NCBI GenBank assembly: GCA_965247565.1
Contig: CBDFHF010000003.1
Location: forward strand, 62,001 to 126,000
Reading direction: 5' to 3'
Length of the DNA: 64,000 nt
Source of the DNA: CBDFHF01 sp965247565
GTDB lineage: Bacteria; Pseudomonadota; Gammaproteobacteria; Methylococcales; Methylomonadaceae
A program made the position numbers and the translations under genes. Under the pieces are notes generated by a model that did no database searches, was not told where the DNA came from, and worked only from the letters and a program-made list of their open reading frames with translations. Shown piece after piece: positions 18,901 through 25,983 of the stretch (position 1 is the first letter of the stretch; every line of letters starts with the position of its first letter).

Positions 18901-19018
18901 AGAGGGTAATCAATAAATCTGAGATAACGTGCAGCCAAAGTAACCCGGAACTCCAGGTCAGGCAGTAGCCGTGAGGAATAAAGTCTTTACTACTAAAAAT
19001 ATCATTCAGTGATCGCAT
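15974..19018 (-). CDS. Multi-PAS histidine kinase with ethylene-receptor-like sensor domain
   Basis: The 1014-residue kinase begins with three membrane helices (about residues 25-125) that resemble plant ETR1: HVISDLLITLSYYSIPL and FAGFIVACGTTHLL. Cys74 and His78 occupy the positions of the Cu(I)-binding Cys65 and His69 of ETR1, and Asp34 matches its conserved Asp25. About five PAS domains follow (about 145-785), then HisKA with the phospho-His in GIAHEVNQPLSAV and a HATPase (DNGAGMD, GVGMGLSISRS). It is the last gene of a kinase-regulator-kinase set and probably phosphorylates the FixJ-type regulator 30 nt upstream. The ligand is not known. Confidence 0.88.
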   Translation of the reverse strand: MRSLNDIFSSKDFIPHGYCLTWSSGLLWLHVISDLLITLSYYSIPLVLVYFIRRRKDFPYPWLVTMFAGFIVACGTTHLLSIITVWVPLYWLDGVIKAFTALISVATAVLMVWIIPRVLSLPSAGQLQTEILQRNAAEQALRESEYRWKFAIEGAGDGLWDWDVVSNKVFFSKCWKEMLGFAEHEVGNSPEEWEKRIHPEDKENILNLIHSYCEGVTPNYISEHRLRCKDGSYKWILTRGMTVCRSQDGKPQRIIGTHTDISERKQMDQKLRDSEAFNSSILNSLTSHIAVLDNEGVIVSVNEAWLNFAKENSAQAVSQHWLGLNYLDICKTAFNRPDGDEANAAYLGIKSVLTGEHNIFHLEYPCHSPDEQRWFYMTVSPLQGSRGGVVVRHVNITEHKLAERILVQLKAMVDISLDGFWIVDTEGHLLQVNEAYARMSGYLIDELMSMNISQLEAQENPEQIKSHIAKTATHGYDFFETQHRHKDGHIIDVEISVAFLSEFQHFCVFCRDITERKKMEGELRASEAKFRLIIEASPVPMVLSDEQSKITFLNPAFVRTFGYSLSDIPNLEQWSLQAYPDPTYRRWVKQRRQALQDSAKRGETDLYPLELEVRCKNNRIKNVLVTIAPVYQDSVGNMVAILYDITQRKQIEAKLNSIFNASVEAIITVDTSDYIVSANAAVETVFGYKPDELVECHITKLIRALPRVKEHGSAVVTKSTSQIQEVEGIHKNGHIVPVDVSIAEYSIDDTSYFTYIARDVSSRKNQEHKDKEHLDQLAHVTRLGLMGELASGIAHEVNQPLSAVSSYTDVSLQLINAENPDLVLLSEVLDKTRQQALRAGAIIHRMREFVKSHSKHRSTADINALIHNANSLCVAELKKNNIELAFELQAHLPPVFVDQIQIEQVIINLIRNSIDALKTLPSTRHRHLTILSQLAEDGGIVVSVKDNGAGMDLNQQQKIMMPFYTTKTDGVGMGLSISRSILEAHGGSLYFNSEYGKGSTFYFRLPQQAHSDEL

Positions 19019-19048
19019 CGCCTGAGTTCAGATGCCGAAGGCATTTAG

Positions 19049-19663
19049 CTAATTCATCTTGGTAGTCAGAGATACCAGCGCAGCAATATTTTCAACCTGC
19101 ATTTTTCTCATGATGCTTCCCCGGTGTGCTTCTATAGTGCGGTAACTGATGTCCAGAATTTTTGCAATTTCTTTATTGGAGTGACTGCTGATTACGAGTT
19201 GCAACACTTCTCTTTCTCTGGCTGTCAGTTGTTTAAAACATTCTTGTATCCTATGTTTTTCAACAAAGTGCTTTCTGGCCTCAATATCTTTTTGTATGGC
19301 TTCATCGATGCGCGCCAACAATATCTGATTATCAAAAGGTTTTTCCAGAAAATCCAGAGCCCCGGCTCTGAACGCTTTTGCAGAATCCGGAATATCCGCA
19401 TTACCGCTTATAAAAATGATCGGAATGTGAATATCTCGCTTGGCTAATTCTTCCTGTAGCTCAAGTCCACCCATTGCCGGCATGGTCACATCCAGAATTA
19501 AACAACCCGGCAGATTAGGGTCATAGCCGTTTAAAAAAGCTTCCGCAGAGTCAAAGCCTTTAACTTGTCGTCCGGATGTTTTAATTAAAAGTGTTAATGA
19601 GTCCAGAATGGCAAACTCATCATCCACTATATATGTCATGGCTTGCGAGGCATTAAATTCCAT
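19049..19663 (-). CDS. FixJ-type LuxR-family response regulator
   Basis: The 204-residue regulator has a receiver at about residues 10-125 (phospho-Asp in CLILDVTMPAMGG, Lys in FLEKPFDN) and a LuxR/FixJ helix-turn-helix at about 140-200 (LTAREREVLQLV, NKEIAKILDISYRTIEAH). It lies 4 nt downstream of one PAS kinase and 30 nt upstream of the other, so both kinases may feed it. Its target may be the palindrome at 21874-21905 upstream of this block; that is inference from proximity. Confidence 0.9.
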   Translation of the reverse strand: MEFNASQAMTYIVDDEFAILDSLTLLIKTSGRQVKGFDSAEAFLNGYDPNLPGCLILDVTMPAMGGLELQEELAKRDIHIPIIFISGNADIPDSAKAFRAGALDFLEKPFDNQILLARIDEAIQKDIEARKHFVEKHRIQECFKQLTAREREVLQLVISSHSNKEIAKILDISYRTIEAHRGSIMRKMQVENIAALVSLTTKMN

Positions 19664-19667
19664 AGCT

Positions 19668-21440
19668 TTATCTCTGCACAGGTAAAGTGAAATAAAAAGT
19701 AGTGCCTTTTTCTGGCTGGCTGTTAAACCTCAATATTCCTTTATGAGCTTCCAGAATTGAGCAACAAATAGACAACCCCATACCCATACCCTCGTTTTTT
19801 GAGGTATAAAAGGGGGTGAATATTTTTACTTGCTCGGAGGGGTCAATACCCGGGCCGTTATCTTTTATTCTGACTTCTACTTCGTTATCGTTATTCACCA
19901 CAGTCTGAATACTTAAACTCCGAATTTTCGAGTGCGGTAAGTTGGTTAACGCATCAATGCTGTTCTTAACTAGATTTAATATCACCTGCTCGATCTGAAT
20001 ATTATCAACCGACAAGGCGGGTACATAATCGGCAAATTCCGTGTTCAGATGGATGTGATTGTGTTTGAGATAAGCGTCGCATAAACCCAGGGCCTCTTGG
20101 ATTAGGTTGTTAATATTGACGGTCGAGCGATGTATTTTTTTGGATTTAACAAAATCCCGCATGCGGTGAATAATCTGCCCAGCCTTAAGCGCTTGCTCAT
20201 TGGTTTTTTGCAGAATCTCGTTCAGTAGCGAGGAATCGTAATTTTTATCGGCAATCAAGTTTAAGCTGGCCTGAGTGTAACTAGTGATAGCCGATAGCGG
20301 CTGATTGACTTCATGAGCGATACCCGAGGCCAGTTCGCCCATGAGGCCGAGGCGGGTGACATGGGCTAACTCATCCAGATGTAATTGGTCACGCTGCTCT
20401 CGCAATTTACGGAAAGTAATATCGCGGACAATGGTGGTTAGGTAACGTGCGCCATCAATGGAAAATCTTGCAATGGAAATATCCAATGACACGGTGGAGC
20501 CATCTTTGCATAACCCGGTTACTTCGTGAGTTTTGCTAACAACCTTAGATAATCCGATGCATTTGCTATTATTGAAATTAGGCAGAGAATTATTTAGCTT
20601 CATGACAGGAATCAGCTTGTCAATGTTCATCCCGACCAGATCATCCTTACCGTAGCCGAAAATACTTTCTACGGTATTATTCGTATACACGATCTCTCCA
20701 GATAACCGCATGGTAATAATGCCTTCCACAGCAGCATTAAAAATAGAGTTAAGCATGACTTCGCGTTCTTTAACCAAGCGTTTGTAATGCTTGAGCTGTT
20801 CAACCTTTTTGAGCAGCACCTCGTTGGTTTCTTTTAACGTTAAAGTCTGCTGAGAAACCTTTTGTTGTAGCTCTTCATTCAGACAAGCAATGGTTTGTTG
20901 GGCTTTTTTATCGGTGGTAATGTCATACATACATAGACATATTTTTGTATTTTCAATCTCATCGACGCCACAAGTGCCTTGGCACTTTACATAAGTTAAT
21001 TTAACCTCGGTGGTGTTAAGCCGGGCGGTGATCGTTTGATAAGCCTGTTTAGTTAGCACATCCTGAATAAAAAAATGATACCTGTCTTGATCCAACGGGT
21101 GAATAAAGTGTCCCAGTTTTTTATTAATGAGTCCCACGGCACTAGAACCTAGCAATTGTGCAGCCGCTGGATTATGGCTTTTGATGACGCCTGCTTCATC
21201 CAGGGTAAAATATGCGACCGGCGATAAGTTATAAAGCTGCATATAACGATCACGAGAAATCATTAGCTCTTGCTGCGAGTATTTAAGTTCTTCATTTTGC
21301 AACTGCAGCTCAATCTGGTGCACTTGAAATTCGTACAACAGTTTTTTAAGCTCAGCAGAGGACATGTTCGCAAATTGCGTATCTGATCGACTGACCATTT
21401 GTTCGGCTTTTTCGCGCAATTCACTTTTAGTTTTGTTCAT
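19668..21440 (-). CDS. PAS sensor histidine kinase (cytoplasmic)
   Basis: The 590-residue kinase has no membrane helix. An N-terminal coiled region (MSSAELKKLLYEFQVHQIEL) leads to a PAS domain (about residues 65-185), a coiled coil, a second PAS (about 235-355), HisKA (GELASGIAHEVNQPLSA) and HATPase (DNGPGID, GMGMGLSI). The HisKA-HATPase half is closely similar to that of the kinase at 15974-19018, so the two are paralogues. I use the ATG at 21440, which overlaps the stop of a decayed upstream frame as ATGA; an in-frame GTG at 21545 would add 35 non-conserved residues. It sits 4 nt before the FixJ-type gene. Confidence 0.87.
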   Translation of the reverse strand: MNKTKSELREKAEQMVSRSDTQFANMSSAELKKLLYEFQVHQIELQLQNEELKYSQQELMISRDRYMQLYNLSPVAYFTLDEAGVIKSHNPAAAQLLGSSAVGLINKKLGHFIHPLDQDRYHFFIQDVLTKQAYQTITARLNTTEVKLTYVKCQGTCGVDEIENTKICLCMYDITTDKKAQQTIACLNEELQQKVSQQTLTLKETNEVLLKKVEQLKHYKRLVKEREVMLNSIFNAAVEGIITMRLSGEIVYTNNTVESIFGYGKDDLVGMNIDKLIPVMKLNNSLPNFNNSKCIGLSKVVSKTHEVTGLCKDGSTVSLDISIARFSIDGARYLTTIVRDITFRKLREQRDQLHLDELAHVTRLGLMGELASGIAHEVNQPLSAITSYTQASLNLIADKNYDSSLLNEILQKTNEQALKAGQIIHRMRDFVKSKKIHRSTVNINNLIQEALGLCDAYLKHNHIHLNTEFADYVPALSVDNIQIEQVILNLVKNSIDALTNLPHSKIRSLSIQTVVNNDNEVEVRIKDNGPGIDPSEQVKIFTPFYTSKNEGMGMGLSICCSILEAHKGILRFNSQPEKGTTFYFTLPVQR

Positions 21441-21793
21441 GAGCTTCCCGCGTCGTTGGCTTTTTCTATCGCCAGTAAGAGTAAAGTTGGCACTCCTGGC
21501 TGGTTCAAGATTCGGCCGTTGATGATCAGTCGTTTTTTTGCCCACATCGGCAAATTCAGCCTCATAATTAACCTGTCAAAGGCAATACTGTTTGCCAAGG
21601 TTTTGCTTAAGCAGTCTCATAACTGCGCAGAATGCCAAGCTAATACATTAGCAGTGAGTAAAAATAGCCCGCTCAACGACTCATGATCACTATTAAAAGC
21701 CTAATCAGAGGCTGAGTTGCACGATCCTATGCGCAATCGATCATCCAGCACTAACAGCGGCAGTTTTACGGCACGCCATAACCTGTTTTGAGA
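21437..21793 (-). pseudogene. Remnant of a PAS domain from a CheB/CheR-type signalling gene
   Basis: Directly upstream of the PAS kinase a single minus-strand frame reads like one PAS domain but is broken by two in-frame stops (TAG at 21701-21703, TGA at 21617-21619). In order the pieces read LPLLVLDDRLRIGSCN, HESLSG, LANSIAFDRLIM, RLIINGRILNQPG and LLLLAIEKAND. This matches the pattern of the last PAS domain of CheB/CheR fusion sensors (LLVLD..LRV..AN, LLNARRI, LLAIEDIT). It ends in ATGA with the kinase start, as an intact upstream operon gene would. The rest of the parent gene is gone. The family assignment rests on recall of motifs only. Confidence 0.6.
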
Positions 21794-21873
21794 TTTAGTT
21801 CTATCACTAGACATAACATCAAAAAGGCCGCAAAACCAATGGCTCAAGGCAATGTAGGGACTATACGACAAGT

Positions 21874-21905
21874 ATTCGTATAAATACATACGTATTTATA
21901 CGAAT
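21874..21905. promoter_or_regulatory. Perfect 14-bp inverted repeat, probable operator
   Basis: ATTCGTATAAATAC - ATAC - GTATTTATACGAAT has perfect 14-bp arms around a 4-bp spacer. It lies between the minus-strand kinase/FixJ block and the plus-strand small gene at 22015. The right arm recurs at 30457-30471 upstream of a LuxR-family gene. It lacks a U-tract and GC core, so an operator is more likely than a terminator. Confidence 0.65.
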
Positions 21906-22014
21906 TTATTGATTACTCTTAATTGTTATAGGATGCGCCATGAGCGGTTTCTTTAGGAGAGTTCTTAGCTGCATTGCCGCTCGGCTTAACTGTTAAATCA
22001 ACCAGGAGTTTAAA

Positions 22015-22215
22015 ATGGCTACTAGCACCCGATTTAATCACCAACATTTTCCTGTATTCGAGCAGTATAGAATCGCCGACGCTGATATAGAGATGGAAGA
22101 AAATCAATTTATGAGCGCTGAAGCCGAGTATTACAGAACAGCGAAAACCAAGCTCAAAAAGTTTTTTGTTGGCGATAAGGCCGTGAAACATACTCGCTCA
22201 CGAAAAGCTTACTGA
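22015..22215 (+). CDS. Small hypothetical protein (66 residues)
   Basis: The ORF has a strong ribosome site (AGGAG, 6 nt before the ATG). The product is hydrophilic, with a His/Phe-rich start (RFNHQHFPVFEQYRI), an acidic middle and a strongly basic C terminus (KHTRSRKAY). No signal peptide, membrane helix or known family is seen. It lies about 110 bp after the perfect palindrome at 21874-21905, so it may be controlled from there. Confidence 0.6.
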   Translation: MATSTRFNHQHFPVFEQYRIADADIEMEENQFMSAEAEYYRTAKTKLKKFFVGDKAVKHTRSRKAY

Positions 22216-22317
22216 CCTCCATACATTGATATAAAACGCAGATGCTTGACATCTTTGTTGTGCGAACTTGTACAGGCCCTATAAAGGTTGAGAAAGTAAT
22301 TTACTGAGGATCAGAAA

Positions 22318-22785
22318 ATGCAATTGGAACAAACAAATAACAGTTTTCGCACGAATGCTTTTAATAAGTATCTGTACTTATTTACCCGGTATTTGCATGA
22401 ACGACCTGGTCAGGGCCTTGTTTATCTAGATGCAGAGGGCGTTATTAGTTCTGTTAATACCGTCGCCGAACGACTTTTGGGAGCGCCCCGGAATACGCTT
22501 ATTGGCCGTAAGCTGGTGGATTGCTGGCCAACAGTTATCAAAGAAGACGGTTCGTGCTTACCACTTGATCAACATCCGGCACTGGTAGCTTTGCAAACAG
22601 GAAATAGCATTGTCAACGTGGTACTGGGTTTATTTACTAATGAAATGAAGAAATTTGTTTGGACGTCAGTGTCTTTAATTCCCGAATTTTATAAAATGGG
22701 AGATCGCCGGTCTTATCGGGTTTTGATGGCGATAACAGATATTACCGATCAAAAACATGGCCAGAGCAGGCCGGTGCAAGGCTAA
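22318..22785 (+). CDS. Single PAS-domain protein
   Basis: The 155-residue protein consists of one PAS domain: GLVYLDAEGVISSVNTVAER, LLGAPRNTLIGRKLVDCWP, and the closing SYRVLMAITDITDQK. There is no output domain. It could bind a small molecule or partner with the neighbouring PAS kinases. A GAGGA-type ribosome site precedes the ATG. It is convergent with slyD across a hairpin at 22829-22858. Confidence 0.75.
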   Translation: MQLEQTNNSFRTNAFNKYLYLFTRYLHERPGQGLVYLDAEGVISSVNTVAERLLGAPRNTLIGRKLVDCWPTVIKEDGSCLPLDQHPALVALQTGNSIVNVVLGLFTNEMKKFVWTSVSLIPEFYKMGDRRSYRVLMAITDITDQKHGQSRPVQG

Positions 22786-22828
22786 ACGCTAGTTATAATT
22801 ATGACCGTTAAAGAATAACAAAGCGTTT

Positions 22829-22858
22829 GATACAAGGCGATAGAGCCCGCCTTGTATC
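22829..22858. terminator. Hairpin between convergent PAS gene and slyD
   Basis: GATACAAGGCG and CGCCTTGTATC form a perfect 11-bp stem with an 8-nt loop in the 84-bp gap between two convergent genes. No good U-tract follows on either strand, so it may be a weak terminator or an mRNA 3'-end stabiliser. Confidence 0.55.
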
Positions 22859-22869
22859 CGTGTGCTAAT

Positions 22870-23349
22870 CTAGTGGTGGCAACCTGCACCATGGATGTGG
22901 CCGTGTTCAATTTCTTCCTGACTGGCAGGTCTGATTTCGACAACTTCAACATCAAACGTTAACGGCACGCCAGCTAAAGGATGATTGCCGTCGATGGTAA
23001 TGTCATCGCCTTCGACTGCGATCACTGTGATAACACCGGGGCCGGAGCTGACGTCTGCGTGAAACTGCATACCGACTTCTACGTTTTCTACCCCCTCAAA
23101 CATATCGCGCCCGATCACTTGAACTCTATCATCCATAATCTCGCCATAAGCATCTTCCGCTTCAATGCGCACTTTAAATTTCTCACCCTGCGCTTTGCCA
23201 TGTAAAGCACTTTCCAAACCCGAAATAATATTACCCGCACCATGCAGATAAACTAACGCATCACTATCAATAGAACTGTCGATCACTTCCCCGTCATCGT
23301 TAGTTAAAGTGTAGTGAATGGAAACCGCCATATTGTCAGCAACTTGCAT
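22870..23349 (-). CDS. slyD: FKBP-type peptidyl-prolyl isomerase SlyD
   Basis: SlyD is a cytoplasmic prolyl isomerase, chaperone and metallochaperone. The 159-residue protein has the split FKBP fold: MAVSIHYTLTNDDGEVIDSS, ALVYLHGAGNIISGLE, the IF-domain insert with YGEIMDDRVQVIGRD, and GNHPLAGVPLTFDVEVV. The C-terminal tail HGHIHGAGCHH is a short His/Cys metal-binding segment, shorter than in E. coli. It stands alone and is convergent with the PAS gene. Confidence 0.93.
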   Translation of the reverse strand: MQVADNMAVSIHYTLTNDDGEVIDSSIDSDALVYLHGAGNIISGLESALHGKAQGEKFKVRIEAEDAYGEIMDDRVQVIGRDMFEGVENVEVGMQFHADVSSGPGVITVIAVEGDDITIDGNHPLAGVPLTFDVEVVEIRPASQEEIEHGHIHGAGCHH

Positions 23350-23556
23350 GATGAATCCTTTTTGATAATTTAAAAGCCGACTATGATAATGATTTGCCGT
23401 GCTTTTGTCTGATAAATATCTTGATTTTACCCAACAATAACACCCATATTTCGTAAGTTGGATCAGACATTTGTATAAAAACCACCACCATTACGGTGAG
23501 GGTTAGCGTTTAACTGCGTATAATGGCCAGCATTTAATGATTTTTTTCAACTGAGT

Positions 23557-24600
23557 ATGAGCGAGCAAAGAAAAGCGATTGCATTGATTTCCGGCGGTTT
23601 GGACTCCATGCTGGCGGCTAAAACCGTTATGGAACAAGGCATTCATGTCGAGGGCATTAATTTTTTTACCGGTTTTTGCGTGGAAGGCCATACTCACGCC
23701 ATTCGGGATAAAAAATCAGCGAAACCTAAGCGTAACAATTCTTTGTGGGTGGCTGAGCAATTGGGCATAAAACTACACATTGTTGATGTGATCGAGGAAT
23801 ACAAAAATGTGCTGATTAATCCCAAGCATGGTTATGGTCAGTACATGAATCCATGTTTGGATTGCAAAATTTTTATGGTCAATAAAGCCAAGCAATGGAT
23901 TGCTGAAAATGGCTTTGATTTCATTATTACCGGCGAAGTCATTGGCCAGCGTCCCATGTCGCAGCGTAAAAGCACCATGCCGATCATCTCTAAACAGTCC
24001 GGCGCGGATGATTTATTATTACGCCCACTGTGTGCCAGAAATTTGCCGGAAACGTTACCTGAACGAGAAGGCTGGGTGAACAGAGAAAATCTGCACAGTA
24101 TTACCGGACGTTCACGCAAGCCACAAATGGTTATGGCTAAAGAATTCGGTTTTGACGAGTATGCACAACCGGCCGGTGGCTGCTGTTTTCTAACCGATAA
24201 AAGCTATTCGGCCAAGTTGGTCGACTTATGGCAGAACCGTGGCAGTAAAGAATACGAAATGGATGATGTGATGCTACTGAAAGTGGGCAGACACATTAGG
24301 CCAGACGCTCATTATAAAATTATTGTAGCCCGAGACGAGGGTGAAGGTCGGTTTTTGCAGGGCTATAAAAATGATTTTACTAGCCTGTATTGCGAAAGCC
24401 ACCCCGGTCCTTTAGCGTTAATAGATGGCTCACCTTCTGCGGAAGATCTACATGTAGCGGCAAAAATTACCGCGCGCTATGGACAAGGGCGCGACGCGGA
24501 GCAAGTCGATGTGGCAATCAGAACCCGAGATGGGTTGGAGCGAATTGTTCAAGTCACGCCGTTTAATACCGATGAAATTCCTCCCGCGTGGTATTTATGA
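23557..24600 (+). CDS. MnmA/ThiI-like ATP-pyrophosphatase, probable tRNA sulfurtransferase
   Basis: The 347-residue protein has the PP-loop SGGLDS at residues 12-17, a CxxC in NPCLDCKIFMV (about 100-103) and a second cysteine region AGGCCFLTDKSY (about 205), which are spaced like the two catalytic cysteines of MnmA-type thiouridylases. The C-terminal third looks like an RNA-binding NFACT-R-type domain. The usual annotation would be a tRNA 2-thiouridine enzyme; the exact tRNA position is not known. Its TGA overlaps the ATG of a TusA-like sulfur carrier (ATGA), which supports a sulfur-transfer role. Confidence 0.75.
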   Translation: MSEQRKAIALISGGLDSMLAAKTVMEQGIHVEGINFFTGFCVEGHTHAIRDKKSAKPKRNNSLWVAEQLGIKLHIVDVIEEYKNVLINPKHGYGQYMNPCLDCKIFMVNKAKQWIAENGFDFIITGEVIGQRPMSQRKSTMPIISKQSGADDLLLRPLCARNLPETLPEREGWVNRENLHSITGRSRKPQMVMAKEFGFDEYAQPAGGCCFLTDKSYSAKLVDLWQNRGSKEYEMDDVMLLKVGRHIRPDAHYKIIVARDEGEGRFLQGYKNDFTSLYCESHPGPLALIDGSPSAEDLHVAAKITARYGQGRDAEQVDVAIRTRDGLERIVQVTPFNTDEIPPAWYL

Positions 24601-24830
24601 GTCGAGAAACCTTAAACGCTAGGCGGTTGCTTTGTCCGTTGCCGGTTATTCGCACTCAAGACAAAGTCAAACAAATGCAAGCGGGTGATCAACTGGAGAT
24701 TATCGCCACAGACCCCGGCGTAATGCACGACATTCCGGCCTGGTGCAGAATTAACGGACATCGGGTGTTATCAACAGCAATGGCTGATGGTGAATATGTT
24801 ATGGTCGTTGAAGTCGGCACCGATGGCTGA
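24597..24830 (+). CDS. tusA: TusA-family sulfur carrier protein
   Basis: The 77-residue protein has the CPxP active site (RRLLCPLPVIRTQDKVKQM), whose cysteine carries persulfide, and the GDQLEIIATDPGVMHDIPAWC core. TusA relays sulfur from cysteine desulfurases to thiolation enzymes. It starts inside the stop of the thiouridylase-like gene and overlaps the next gene by 8 nt, so all three are translationally coupled. I choose the ATG at 24597 over an upstream in-frame start at 24588. Confidence 0.85.
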   Translation: MSRETLNARRLLCPLPVIRTQDKVKQMQAGDQLEIIATDPGVMHDIPAWCRINGHRVLSTAMADGEYVMVVEVGTDG

Positions 24831-25968
24831 ACAATTGGATACAATCGCCAGCAATAGGTTAAAGGCCAGAGCCACTTATGTCGGTGCGGCCATTAATGTG
24901 TTGCAAACGCTGATTAAAATCGGCTTTGGCATATTGACTCAATCAGCGGCTTTAATTGCGGATGGCATTCATTCCTTATCGGATTTGCTGAGTGATTTGT
25001 TGGTGATTATTGCAGTGAAATTAGGTAGCCGGGAAGCGGATTACGAACATCCTTACGGCCATCGCCGCTTTGAAACCATTGCCACGGTGATTTTAGGCGT
25101 TACCTTATGCGCTATTGGCGCGGCAATTATCTGGTCAGTGATCCATCGCCTGACCCACCCTGAATCACTGCCTGTTCCAAGCAGCAATGCCATCGCCATT
25201 GCTGTTGTGTCTATTTTGCTTAACGAATGGCTTTATCATTACACTAAACGCATCGCCAAAATCACTCGATCTAAATTATTGCTGGCCAACGCCTGGCACC
25301 AACGCAGCGATGCGTTCTCATCACTGGTAGTAGTGATCGGTTTAGGTGGCGTGTTAATGGGTTATCCATTTGCTGATGCACTCGCAGCGGTGATTGTGGC
25401 GTTGATGGTCGCCAAAATTGGTTTGAATCTTGTGGTAACCAGCACTAAAGAGCTGGTCGATACTTCTGTTTCTCCAGAGTTGGTATCCGAAATTCGCGCT
25501 GCTATCATGGCGATTGATGGCGTGGAAGGCATTCATTTGTTGCGTACCCGGCACATGGGGGAAGATGCGTTGATTGATGCGCATATCGTGGTCGATCCAC
25601 GCATTACCGTCTCTGAAGGCCATGTTATCGGCGATGCGGTACGAGATGACTTGATTACTCGCTTCGATGATGTCATGGATGTGTTGGTACATGTTGATCC
25701 TGAAGATGATGAAGGCATGTTTGAACACAGCCAGCCATTATCACGCGCCAATGTGCAGGATCTTCTGAATCAGCATTTGGTAGAGTTTAAAGCGGCGATA
25801 GAAGATTTCAGAATCCATTACCTGGATGGTCAAATTGAGGTAGAAATTATTTTGCCCTACGCGCTCAGCAATGAACAACAAAATCTGGAAAAACTGACTA
25901 GCCAATGCAAACGTTTACAAAAAGACGTTGCGCAAATCAATAACGTATTAATATTTTTTAAAATTTAA
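24823..25968 (+). CDS. Cation diffusion facilitator (FieF/YiiP-type metal efflux)
   Basis: The 381-residue protein has about six membrane helices (residues 20-210) and a cytoplasmic C-terminal dimer domain. Metal-site motifs are DGIHSLSDLLSD in helix 2 and WHQRSDAFSS in helix 5, with HPYGHRRFETIA between helices 2 and 3. Such proteins export Zn(II), Fe(II) or similar ions in exchange for protons. A C-terminal extension of about 90 residues goes beyond the usual FieF length. The start (MAEQLDTIAS) overlaps tusA by 8 nt, an unexpected pairing of metal efflux with sulfur transfer. Confidence 0.87.
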   Translation: MAEQLDTIASNRLKARATYVGAAINVLQTLIKIGFGILTQSAALIADGIHSLSDLLSDLLVIIAVKLGSREADYEHPYGHRRFETIATVILGVTLCAIGAAIIWSVIHRLTHPESLPVPSSNAIAIAVVSILLNEWLYHYTKRIAKITRSKLLLANAWHQRSDAFSSLVVVIGLGGVLMGYPFADALAAVIVALMVAKIGLNLVVTSTKELVDTSVSPELVSEIRAAIMAIDGVEGIHLLRTRHMGEDALIDAHIVVDPRITVSEGHVIGDAVRDDLITRFDDVMDVLVHVDPEDDEGMFEHSQPLSRANVQDLLNQHLVEFKAAIEDFRIHYLDGQIEVEIILPYALSNEQQNLEKLTSQCKRLQKDVAQINNVLIFFKI

Positions 25969-25983
25969 CAGAAGGACTCGATT

